This document shows positions 38,701-51,200 of a DNA stretch of 64,000 nt, in pieces. The DNA is taken from assembly GCF_038396675.1 (NCBI RefSeq), contig NC_088922.1, forward strand, positions 19,257,001 through 19,321,000. Reading direction: 5' to 3'. The position numbers and the translations under genes were made by a program. The DNA comes from Hydra vulgaris (Eukaryota > Cnidaria > Hydrozoa > Anthoathecata > Hydridae). Within the stretch, counting starts at the first letter, position 1. Each line of letters begins with the position of its first letter. The notes under the pieces were generated by a model that saw only the letters and a list, made by a program, of their open reading frames with translations, was not told the DNA's origin and did not search any database.

Positions 38701-41700
38701 GGGTTAGCGTCGGAACTGCTAATGATTTACATAATTGGATAATAGATCTTATATGTGTCGCATCTGACCAAAACCAGTCGGATGTCGCGTTATGTTATAT
38801 TGAGAAAACCATCAAAACATCTCAAAAATTTTTATCATTATTTATTTTTTTGCATAATTGTTTACATAATTAACTTTTCTTTGCTATTCAAACGTAACTT
38901 TTAATAAAAAATAATTTTTTGATGGTTAATTTGGTGATTTTTGTGAGGCTAATGTCTTAAAATCTCTGTGAAATCAACCTTTAAACGCGTTTTTTTCCGT
39001 TTTAAAATTTTAATATAGATGTTACATTTTTGCTCATAACTTTGGCTAGGGTCAAGCTAGAGCAATAATTTTTGCATCATTTTAAAGCAGAATATTATAC
39101 CTTTTCAAATATGTATCACACTCAAAACTTAAAATTTTATACATATGACTGGTTTTGGTCAGATGGGTCACATATGTGCAAACAGGACTCAAGATCCGGT
39201 TAATGTTCATAATCCATGTCAAGTAAATGAAATTAATTCTAATCCTGAATTTTTTCAAGAAAGTGAAATTATTTCTAATCCTTGGTATGTGGCCTGTATA
39301 TGGCAATTAGTCGGAGAATGATAAACCACAATTCCAAAATTTTAATTCTTTAATATTTAAATTTAGCAAGAGTTTGTTGTCAAGTTTCTCAAAAAATTAG
39401 CAATAAATCATGATAGCGCATTAAAAGAAGGGTTGATTCTGTTGACATTAGATCATCCAAATATCGTAAAGGTACATTTTTTTTATCATTTTACACTGAC
39501 AAGTTTTATTATTACTAAATTGCTTAACTTTTAAATATCTATAGTGTCTGGACTTATTTGATAACGATGAGTATGTCCAAATGGTCATGAAGCATAGTGG
39601 CTCACGAACAATGGGATTTCACATATACCTCAACAACTTGCCGTTTTTTTCAGAAAATGTAGCAAGATTTTTTATGAAACAGGTACTCTATTAAAGGGTT
39701 TTATTGGAAATTCGGAAAATTCCTACAATTCCGAAAGCTTATTGGGGCAATTCCACGCTCAAGTGAGTTATTTCGATAAAAATAAAAAATAAATTCAAAC
39801 AAAAGTCAAGTTATCATTAGGCTGCCATATGTTTAAAATTTTTAAATTTTGATTAATAATGTTATTTGTGTTATTTTTTTTGTTTTTAATTCCAAATTAG
39901 AGTCTTGCGTCATACTTTCTATATAAATGGTAGCAAAACTACACTTTGATAAAAGCGTTTAATTGTCCCCGTAAATAAAGATAATTAATTTGATTTAAGA
40001 TACATAACTAAATAGCTGAAACAACCTTTTGAATAATTTTACGCAGAATAATAACTACTTATTTTATTTTAAGAAGCCAATTTGTGTAAGTTAAATATTT
40101 GGCTTGAAATATTCAACTGAAAACAACAGGTTTAATGCAAAGTTTTTTTGCGTCCCGTAAGTTACTCAGCATATAATCAATTATAATTCCTAAACTTATA
40201 ATAATTAAACGAATTTGCAAAATACAGGAAAACAAATAAATGATTTTGGGATGATTCATACATATACAAACATCCAATCTGTTAAAATAAAAAATATCTA
40301 TCTAAAAATGTGACATTACAAAGATCAAAATGTCCCGTAAGTAACGGTGGAATTGCCCATAGAAAGGTTTAAAAACAAAAAAACAAGCAAAGGACTTGAT
40401 TAATTAGGAACCATTTTAGTATTCATTTTGTAAACATCGTAATTTTTTACTGTGGCTTTACTTTTATTTAGCATGGTTTTACAGAGAATATAGAGCCCAT
40501 GATAAGAAGGAAACAACTTAATTTTAAAAAAGAGTTTTGATTACTACTAAGTAATTTATTTTATAAATTAAAAACTTAGTTTTAGGCTTTAGACAATAAG
40601 GATATTGAAACATGAATATAAAAATTTGCTTTATCACTTTCCCATAAAGTATAAAATATTTAAAATATATCAATTTAAAGTTACGTTTCCAAAATTACAT
40701 CCCAGTAAATGTATTTGGGATAAACCTCTAATATATTCACTTTTATTTAGTATGTATCCCCTAATCTAGTATATTCCCTTTCTTTTAATATATTCCTTTG
40801 TATCAATATAAACACTTCTTTTAAATATATATTCCCTTTTCTTTATTATACTTCTTTCTCTTTAATATGTTCCCGTCTTTTTAATATACTCCTTTCTTGA
40901 CTCTTGTAACTCAAAAACTTTTTTGAAGATTAGTCTAGCTGTCAAATATCTCCACGATATTAATCGAGCACATTTAGATATAAAAGATACAAACGTTGTT
41001 ATAAATGATCAACTAGAGTTGCAACTTATAGATTTTGGTTTTTCCGAAGATTTGAATTCTCTTAAAGAGCCAATAAATGGAATGGTTGGAACAGTTCATT
41101 TTATAGCACCGGAAGTTTATTTACGGTAAATTTATTTTTTTGGATATTGAGTTTTTCTTATATTTCTTGCTAGGGTTTAACTTTTTTTTACTTTCTTTTT
41201 ATAATTGTAGTGGCATATAAATATATATTTTGTTTAAAATTTTGTATCTCTTTTATAGCAATGATTATAAGGTCGCTGGAGGGATGCATATAAGGGCGGG
41301 TCACTCAACTGTAAATTATAATTTGTTTTTATTGCTATTATTTGTTGAAGATTTTGTGTTTGAATACTGACAACAAATACTCTGACACTAAACAACTAAC
41401 AACTTTGACAAAATGTTGGCATTTAACAATCTTTAGACACAAAACAGATTTTATTTGAATGTCTTAACTGATGTTAAGACATTCAAATAAAATCTGTTTT
41501 GTGTCAACTTTTTCATTGGAGCCGGGATAGTTCAGTTGGTTAGAGCGCTACTAAAATTAGGAATTTTTAATAGCGTAGCAACAGGGTTGCAGGTTCAAAT
41601 CCGGACTCCGACTACTCAGCGTATAAGTAGTACCTTGATACAAAGGGAAATCGTATCGATTTGCTCTGCTATTACGATGTTTCATTCTCGACTAGTAAAT

Positions 41701-42107
41701 AAATAATCGAGTCGAGTAAATGAAAATTATCGTCATCATAGCCTAAACAAAGTAGTTAACTAAAATTTTACTTTTAGCAAATTTTACGGTAAATCTGTTG
41801 ATATTTGGGCACTAGGAGTAACGCTTTATCTAATGTATTACGGTCGATTTCCATTTGACTATGACTACAACGCTGAAAAAACGATCATTCCACTGACTGG
41901 GTTTAAACCGATCCGAGAGTCATCGGAAGGTAAGGAGTTTATTAAAGTTTTACTTTTGTCAACATACACTCGTACTAATTTAAAAATTGTATAAACATAA
42001 TGTTAAGATTTCTTTATTTTAAAATAGAATATAACATGAATATAATATAAATAGAATATATATATATATATATCTAAAAAAAAAAAAAAATTAAAAAAGA
42101 ATATATG

Positions 42108-42205
<98 letters not shown>

Positions 42206-45200
42206 TAGATACAATATATTCTTTTTTTTTGAGAGAGAGAGGGAAGCAAATTAGGCAGGTTGTTTAAAAATAATATTAAGCTTTGATAAAATTCTAAGGT
42301 GTAAATTTTAAATCGAACTATTTGTTAATAATATATTTCATCATTTATTAGTAACAAAATATTACACTGATATTCAAAGAAAAATTTACTAAAAAAGGTA
42401 TTTTGATTTGTGGGTTGATTATACTTTCACATTGATAACATAATATCAAATTGATAATTGCAGAAAAAGTAAAATAAATTTCTAAACTGTAAAACACCAA
42501 AATTAAATCTCCAAAAATAATTTAAAGAAATTATGAAATATAGGTTAATATAGGTTATTAGTAAATAAAATAAAGCGAAAATTCTTCTATAAAAACACTA
42601 CTATAAAAACTTTAAATTGGTTTGTAGTTGAAGTTTCTTTTGATTTCGTTGCAGGAAAGTAAGTCGCCAAGTACAGCCTGCCAATACCTAAAAATAAAAA
42701 ATAACTACTGTCCCATCAATTTATCATACATGTTCTATTTTCATTCAATTTGTAAATTCTATTTCATAAATCTACACACACTTTAATTTGCATAGCTTGT
42801 TGAACAGCCGAGCTTTAGATATGTTATGGATTAAATAGCTAACTTTAACTTAACCTTAAACCGGTAGAAGTACTAAATCTCCACCTTAATTTATTCAAAA
42901 AAAAAATAAAAAGCATAACATTAAGATAGGTGTCATCTTATTGATATTTTTATAACAGGTAATATTTATTAAAACTAATAGAAACAAATTATTTTCATAT
43001 TTTGAATATCTTATCTTTTTTATGAAGGTATCTTGAAATGATATAAATAAAATCCAAGTCTAAAAAAATATGTTAATTAACTTGAGCAAATATAATTTCT
43101 GAAATTGAGATATAATCAAAATGCAAAAGGATTTTCAGAAATAAAATGAAACCAAAAAATTTGTTGCTTGTACATTCTTTTTGATGTTTGCCAGCACAAA
43201 TTTTTTAATAAAAAGCCATAAAACTGAGCAGTCTTGCAAGTCATTACATCTGTGATACTTATTTTGAAATTCACAATACTTGAAGTAATCTTTTTGTGAC
43301 ATACAAATCCGGAGTCCTTTTAGGGCTCCACATCCCTGCTTGGATCATAGCTTTACTTAGATAACCTTAACACAAACATTAAGGTTTTTAATAATCTGAT
43401 ACCTTGTATCAGATTACTATAACTTTATACAAAGTATATCTGATACCTTGTATCAGATGTTTATCAACTTTGAAAAACAAACTACACATTGTTTTTGTTT
43501 TTGAACATGCAACATATAAATGGATATTAATGAATATAAATGAAAGAAACACAGTTTTTTAAGATGTAGACCAACATTTGTATGAAAAATTAATAATATA
43601 AAACATTTAAATCTGTAAAAATAGAAAATTTGTGAACACTTCAGTTCATAACTTATATCATGTAACATATTCGAATAGTCGTTTGAATACACTAATTATA
43701 ATTCCTAAAATACTGTTTTGTAGCTGTTTATACATTTTATTCAGAGTAGTACCCAGTCTTTACATTCCTAAAGGTCTTTCAATAATAAAACTGTTGTAAT
43801 CAATAATAAACTTGTTTATCAACTTAATCATAACTTAATAATATGTAACCAAGTAAAAGATTTATCCTTCATAAAAATATTTAATGAAGTTACAATAAAA
43901 GTATACAAAAATGCAGTATAAAATCCAGACAATTTTAAAATTTAATGAACATAACTTTGAAATTGATGAATACGAAATACAACAGAAAACAAAACAAAAA
44001 CATAAAAGTAAAAATAATAATTAATATAAACAATTATGAAGATCTAATAATAAAAAGATAAAACTTTGAACTTCAAACACTTTCAAGCACTTTTTTTTCT
44101 CACAAAGCCTGCTTACCGCAGCCAAATAAAATAAAAAGTAATATTTATTATGTTTAAATATCATAATAACACAATAATGTAAAATAAACATAAACTTACT
44201 TCATAAAATGATCTGATTGCATTTCTCGGTTAAACACGGACAACACTGATGTGTCGCCAGTTACTCATTGCAAGTTAAGATATTTGTAAACACTTTTTCA
44301 TACTGTTGCTATCATAAAATCTTTTTTAAAACTGTTTAGAAAATGGGGGCTAAATGCAGTGTCCACCCCCAGTGTTTTAGTTGGGAGGAGGGGGCTATCG
44401 CCCCTCCCTCCACCCCAATATATTTATTAACTTTCTAAATCTCTAGCTAAAAAGAAAGATATTAATGCAAGTATCAATTTCAAATGTAAAACTGTGTGTA
44501 TAGAAGAGGTAACATAGTGGTTTATCGAGCATCTTTTTGTAGACTTATTTATTATGATATAAATAATATGAAGAATGTGTAAAAATACATATATTCTTCT
44601 ATGAACAAAAAATATAACTCCTATTTCAATGTATTATCACATTCAAACATTCAGCTTTTGACCAATTGAGCCATTATCCTTGGATACTTAACTGCATATT
44701 TTAGTGTACACTGAACCAAACGTAAAAATATTCCAGTCTACTCGACATTTAGTTTTAATAGTCGCGCAAACAATCTGCGCTGAAAGATTTTTGGCAAAAA
44801 AATAACGCCATTAAAGTCGTATAAAACTTAGATATAAAATGATATAAATATAATAAGATCCTAGGAAAAAAGTTTAGATAGAATTTCTATAAACTTTTGA
44901 AACATATGGTCAGTAGAAATTTTATAGAATACTATAGAATTTCTATATAATCTCTGTTTGTTTTTATAGAAATTCCTATAGAACTTTTTTTTCTACTTTT
45001 TTTTCTTTAGAAAAAAAGTTTTATAGCAATTTCCTTAGAAATTAATAGACATTCTATAGAATTTCTATAGGCCATATGTTTCAAAAGTTTACAGAAATTT
45101 TATAGAACTTTTTTTCCTGGGATGATACAACAACAGCATAATATAAACGTGCAAAGTTCTGATAAATATATCTCTATATTATTACAAATCAAATATTAAA

Positions 45201-48200
45201 CTATATCTTGTAAATTTGTGGAACTTGTGTTTCAATAAGTATTAATTCATCAAACTATTTCAAATATTATACTTTTTTTAAAAGAGTAAAAAATTTCCGA
45301 TTGAAATTACATATACGTAGTCAAAGGGAGCTTTATACTAGATGTGTAGCCCACATAAACAAGTCAGTTCACTTTGTAATTGATCTAAATATAATTGAGA
45401 AATATTTTTATAAAAAATTTTATTATTATTGTTTATATTTTTTGAACACCCAATGTAATAATATTTAAAAGATAAAAATATACGAAAACTCATTCCAGTG
45501 ATTTACACTTAATAGTTTTTTTTTATTTATGTTACATTGATTGTATTTTGGTTTTGTTTTAGATTTCTGTTTTAAATGAAAGTAGTTTAAAAAAATTCCT
45601 TATAATTTTTTAATTTATTATTTAGATTTTTTAATTTTTCATAATTCAAATTTATCAGTGGTTCGTTGTTAGACAGTATTTTATTGTATAAATAAAAAAA
45701 CCTCGATATGAAAAAGAGAACCTTGAGAGTTTTTCATTGTTTCAAATGGCAATTTCTTGTTACTTTTATATTATATTTGTTCAAGTTTTTCTCAAACAAA
45801 TTAGCCGTAAAATGCTCTGTTATTAGATCTAGTTTGTATTTGGATATAACCAGTTTATTTTGATAAATATTTTTTTAAAGATTTAGTGCTTTAATTTGTT
45901 CCAAATAAGGGCTGATCATTTATAAATTTGTCTTAGTTGTACACAAGTCTTGAGGCATATTTTTGACGTAAATATACTCGATCTAGCTTTGATTTGTGAG
46001 TACTGCCTTATGTATAAAAGAAAAGTAGATAAGTTTTAGATTGTTTTGTGACAACAGTGGCCTTGCTTTAGCGAGTAAATCTATATTCTTAGATATTTGT
46101 GTATAACTAATGTTAGTTTTTTCCAGGGGTGGGATTTGTCACTCGCCAAGGAGAGGGCTAAAAGTTCTAAAAAAAAAAATGGTCCGCATATTTTCATTTA
46201 AAAGTAACTTTCGTTTTAAATTTTTTGTACTTTAGTGTAACAATCGAGTTCACATACGTATAATTGCGTATAATAGTCAACTTCATTTGTCAGAATAATA
46301 GTCCAATTTTGTATAATAGTCAAATTACAAAAGAATATTTCGGAAAAAAAGTTCCAAGGGGAGGGGGGGGTGTAACTACCCCCGCCCCCCACCATCCAAA
46401 ACCCGCCACTGGTTTTCCTATATTTAGCTTTTTTAGTCTGTTTGAGGGGTTTTGAAGGTCGTTAATATAGATTAGAAATAAAAAAGAGGAACACATCCGG
46501 AACCTTAGGGCACATTGTATCTAGTTTTTATTAAAATTAAGTTGTTATTTGCATTTACAATAACACACTGTTGCCTGTTATTAACGTAGTGAACCATTTT
46601 AAGGCTTAACTTTGTATACTTTACTTTTGCATTTTTAATAGTAAAATTTCATGATCGACAGTATCAAATACTTTTGACAAGTCAATAGAGATGAATAAAT
46701 TTTTTTTTTTGTTAAATGATTTGGTAACGGGTGATGCGAAAGTTATTGGACAAATCCTAATTTCATTATTTGAGCATAATAATTAGTTTTTGTGGTTTTA
46801 TGCGTAGGCATAAACGTTCTATAAAATATAAACTTTATTATTTGAAACACAATTATTTAAAATGAGGTTAAATGCAGCTGAACGAGAATCTTTTCGAAAG
46901 CGACTAAAAATGTTTTTTGTAAATAAACCTAATATAAAAAAAAAATCGTAAATCACTTTGAAAAGGAAGGATTTGCTCGAAGTACAATATATGATAACCT
47001 AAAAAGACTTTAAACTGTTCAATCGTTTTCTAATACAAAGCACCCTGGTCGTCCGACATCCTGGACTAGAGAAAAGAAAGCCGAATTAACGAGACTTGTC
47101 AACAATCGAAAAGGGATCAGTCAGAGAAAAATAGGTATTAAATTCGGTGTAAATCAATCAACAATTGGTCGTCAGTTAAAAAAAATGAATATTAAATATA
47201 GAAAATGTGAAAAGACTCCAAAATACACTATAGAACAACAAATAAAGGCAAAGAAAATAAGCAGGAAACTAGTTAACCAACTCTAAAACACAAAATCGCT
47301 TCTAGTCATCGATGACGAAAAATACTTTTGTTTTGCAGGGGACAACATGCCTGGAAATTCTGGATACTACACAAACAACAAAAAGACATGCCCAGAAAGT
47401 GTTCGTTTTATAGGAAAAGAGAAATTTCCAAAAAAATTATTAATGTGGATAGCCATATCTGACTGTGGTATGTCCGAGCCATTGTTTCGCACTTCCAAGG
47501 CTGTAGCGATCAATTCAACAATCTATATTAATGAATGTTTAGAAAAACGACTTCTTCCATTTATTCACAAGTATCATGGAGACTTTAACTATTTGTTTGG
47601 CCAGATTTAGCAAGTTCTCATTATTCTAAAGATTCTCTAAATTGGATGGACCAATATGTCTATTACGTTGATAAAGAATCCAATCCCCCAAATGTGCCTC
47701 AAGCACGACCAATTGAAAATTTTTGGGGACATTTGGCACAGAAGGTTTATGAGGAAGATTGACAAGCTTCAACAGAGCAAGTTTTGGTTGATCGCATTAA
47801 ACTAAAACTACAAGAAATTGATTTAAACTTTTTACAGTCGCATATGAAAGGCGTCAGAGCAAAATTGAGATCAATTGCAGACGGTGGTGTTTTTTCATAT
47901 AAAAAGTAATATATTTTTATTAAAAGGTAAATGCTTTATTTAAAAAAAATATAATAGTAGTTTGTTTTTTAATTTATAAATAAGTTATTGACGTTTTTAT
48001 TTTGTCCGATAACTTCCGCATCACCCGTTAATCTTGTTTGTAAAATCAAGGATTGTACGCTCTGTTGAGTGTCGCTTTTGGAGTACCAGGAAAAAATTAC
48101 CTCAGAGAAAAAATCCCCCCGGAAAAAATACTCCAGATTTTTTTTTTACAGCTTATAAAATAAATTATATATCAATACAATAGTTGTTTAAAGTATAAAT

Positions 48201-51200
48201 AGCGCTTGCTTTAGAAGCAGGAGATCAAGGTTCGAAACAAACTCTTGACATATTTTCGGGTCACGGTAAGGAAGAAGGCGTGAACTTCCTATTTAAATGC
48301 ACTTCTGCGGTGCTCTGTGACAAGATCATTAGGTCTTCTAGGGGCACCTAAATAAAAAAATTAAAAAAAAAATAAAATAAAAACTTTATACATACGTATT
48401 ATGTTACAAGAAAAACCTTAATCCTTCATTTTCTATAAACCGACTGACAAATAGGTAGAACATGCAAGGAGTGTACATTAATTGACTGACAAATTGGTAG
48501 AACATACAAGTAGTGTACATTAGGGTGTTTTATATTTTATCAATTTTTGAAATTAAAATCGCGAATCGATTTATAAATTGACCATTTATATGAAAATAAG
48601 TTTGAGCAAAATATATATATATATATATATATAATTTTTAGGGTCCCCGCCAGTTCAATTTTGGACAATAATGTTGGGTGTTTTAAACGCATCGCGAGGA
48701 TCTTAAAGTTTATCCTATAAAATTTTTTTATTTTTTCAAACAATATATGTTGGATTGAATATTAATTACATAAAAGGAGCATGTTGAAAAAAGTAAGATA
48801 CGCCTCCTAATTATAAAATATGTCTTTGTAAAGTAAAAAAAAATTTTTTAACCAATTTCAGAAGATTCTGTAGAATAGTTTCTTAATTTTTTTAAACTAG
48901 CGAACTGGTGGGGACACTAAAAATTATATATATATATCTATATTTTTTTTTTGCTCAAACTTATTTTTATATATATCGATTCGCGAGTTCAATTTCAAAA
49001 ATTGATAAAATATGAAACACCCTAGTGTACATACATCGACTGACAAATAGGTAGAATACGCAAGGAGTGCTGCTACATTGACGGAGGGTTTTGGTTTGGG
49101 CACAAAATCTATCAATTTTAAAATTTTTCAGGGGGATTTTTTCCCGGGTACTTTTTCCTTGAACCATTCTTTCAAGAAATTTTGAAAAACAGGAAGGATT
49201 GAGATTGCCCTATAGTTCTTTAAAGAGTATGTTTCTCATACTTTGTATATTGGTACAATTTTAGAAATTTTGAATTTTTCCAGTACGGTACCTGTTTTAA
49301 GTGATGAATTAATATTTGGAAGATAGGGTTACGTCTCTGACCAAAAACATCTAGTAGTATTTTGTAATCAGTACCTGGGGGTTTTGTTCTTATGAGAGAT
49401 TTGAAAGCTATTTCAAGTTTGTCTTATTTTAATTTGTTAAAGTTTAATGAGCAGTGAGAGATTGTTAAGTAACTTTCAAATGAATTTTTCGGACGTAGAA
49501 TTCAGATGCAAGATCAGCATCAATTTTGGAAAAGTATGTGTTGAACTCATTAGAGATCTCACTCTTTTTATATAAACATTTTTCATTAGTCTTTATTCTA
49601 GAAAGCATTTTGTTAGAACTTTTTTAGCAATTGTAAACTTCATAATGATTTTTTATCATTGAAATATGACCTTAAGCAAATCGTCAAAGAAATTTTGAGT
49701 GATCACATGTTAGCTGTACTTTAAAATATTTATTATTATATCTCCAAATATAATTTTTTTTTTATTCTTTATTTTTATAACAATATGTTTCATGTAATTT
49801 GAAAATTTAATATCACCATCGGGTGGTCTAAAGCAAGTGGAAACTAGAAAATTATTTGACGCAGTATTAATTATTTCTATCGTAAGGGCCTCACTATTGC
49901 CATCAGAGTTGATAGATTTTTTCTAAACTTAATGTTTTGATTATTCCGGATATAAGTTATAATTCTTCATCTCCTTTTTTTCTTGCGGTTTCGTCAGAAC
50001 ACCAACTGTGAGGCAGATCATCAGAGGCGATTTTACGAGTGTGCGTGTCTGTGTGTGCGTGTGTGTGTGTGTGAGTGGGTGGGTGTGTATGAGGGGTGTT
50101 ACACCCCCCTTCTCCCCGAAGAAAGTGATTTTCAATTTATAGTCAGTTTTTTTACGAATTAGGTCGGGAATTTGACACAATACCTAAAAACTAATACCGT
50201 CTTTATTATTGTGTAGTGAAAATTTATTGGTGGTTTTGAAAATATTCAAATGCAACGTTTCAAAGCTTATTGTTTCACAACTCTTATTAATGAAATTTTT
50301 TTTTTGTAGTGATTAAACATTTGGTCGCCTTTTTATTTATTTTCTTCAATAAATTTTATCAAATTTAATAATGGCGTACTTACAAGCCTTGCGAAGTCGT
50401 TTAGCTTCCTCCTACAGATTTCTACGGTGTTTGATCGATTCCTTCACATAGTCTTTATTTATGAAATAAAATTAAAATTTTAACATTACTTTAAGCTGGT
50501 AGCAAGTACAGTTCATATAATCATGGAAGTATAAAACAGATGGAAGTTCAACCGCATTGAAATTCTTCGGAACTATGCTTGTAACTATTTGTTTCGTAAA
50601 CAAAAACAACATCAAGACTGTACTTAAACGCTTAATCTTTATACTTGACGCAAATAGGTACGTTCGTAGTTAGTGTTGTCACGGTACTTAAATGTCAGTA
50701 CTTTGTACCACTACCTATCAAAGTATACTCTATACTCGATAGCAAATTTGGTACCTAAATGAAGGAAGAATTATACTGACTACAAACCAAATAGTAATAG
50801 TATAAACATTAATTCGCATTTTTAGCAAAAACTTGTATTTTTTGTTTTTCTAGTCTGTTTTTCTAAAAATATTCTGATAATAGGATATGAAAATATTTTC
50901 TGACGTTCGTTTCGATTTATAGACTCTAGAATTGTTTTTTTCATTTTTTAAAGTTATTTTTCTTTAGTTGTATGTAAATTGCGTTCTCAAACTTTTTAGG
51001 TTTGCGGAGTTTTTATTTTTATTATTAGTTTAATAATGTAAATTTTTCTTCTTATTCATTTATAACGAAATATATTTCATTAGAAGTGCAGCAAAAACAA
51101 AAACTGCCCTGATTTATCTACGGCCATGATAATCAATGGATTGATTGAATGTAAGAACGGAATTAAATTGAACTTTATTCGAATTCTGATGCATATTTTT

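Larger units (their letters stand above)
33084..39366 (+). other. Kinase intron 1 (6.3 kb), transposon-rich
   Basis: Bounded by GTAAGT and TTTAG. It contains a half foldback element, a (TA)n tract, two mariner remnants, an (ATT)n tract, three tRNA-derived SINE copies and a MITE, all listed separately. Confidence 0.75.
48086..49162. mobile_element. Composite insertion in LINE A (AGGAAAAA termini)
   Basis: CCAGGAAAAAATTACC, then GAAAAAATCCCCCC at the left and the inverse (GGGGGATTTTTTCCCGGGTA, CTTTTTCCTTG) at the right bound a block inserted between the RT segments [10 protein letters not shown] and STEH of LINE A. Within it lie a SINE, a 43 bp minisatellite and a TA-flanked MITE. The outer element is probably an old MITE enlarged by later insertions. 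Confidence 0.55.
45590..50465 (-). pseudogene. LINE A: CR1/Jockey-group LINE broken by three insertions
   Basis: Read right to left on the minus strand: an ORF1 C-terminus at about 50332-50465 ([28 protein letters not shown]); endonuclease C-terminal part near 49815-49910 ([17 protein letters not shown]); RT start at 49170-49600 ([26 protein letters not shown]); then, past an insertion, [21 protein letters not shown] at 46640-46700; INDLQNPSN near 46450; and past another insertion the C-terminal part near 45990 (IYFSFIH). The matching blocks of LINE B lie in the same order. Frameshifts and stops are many, and the 5' end is truncated. Confidence 0.75.

Noticed and set aside
40923..41129. A separate 68-residue kinase-like gene
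   Set aside because: It is exon 4 of the spliced kinase; both sides have splice sites in the correct phase.
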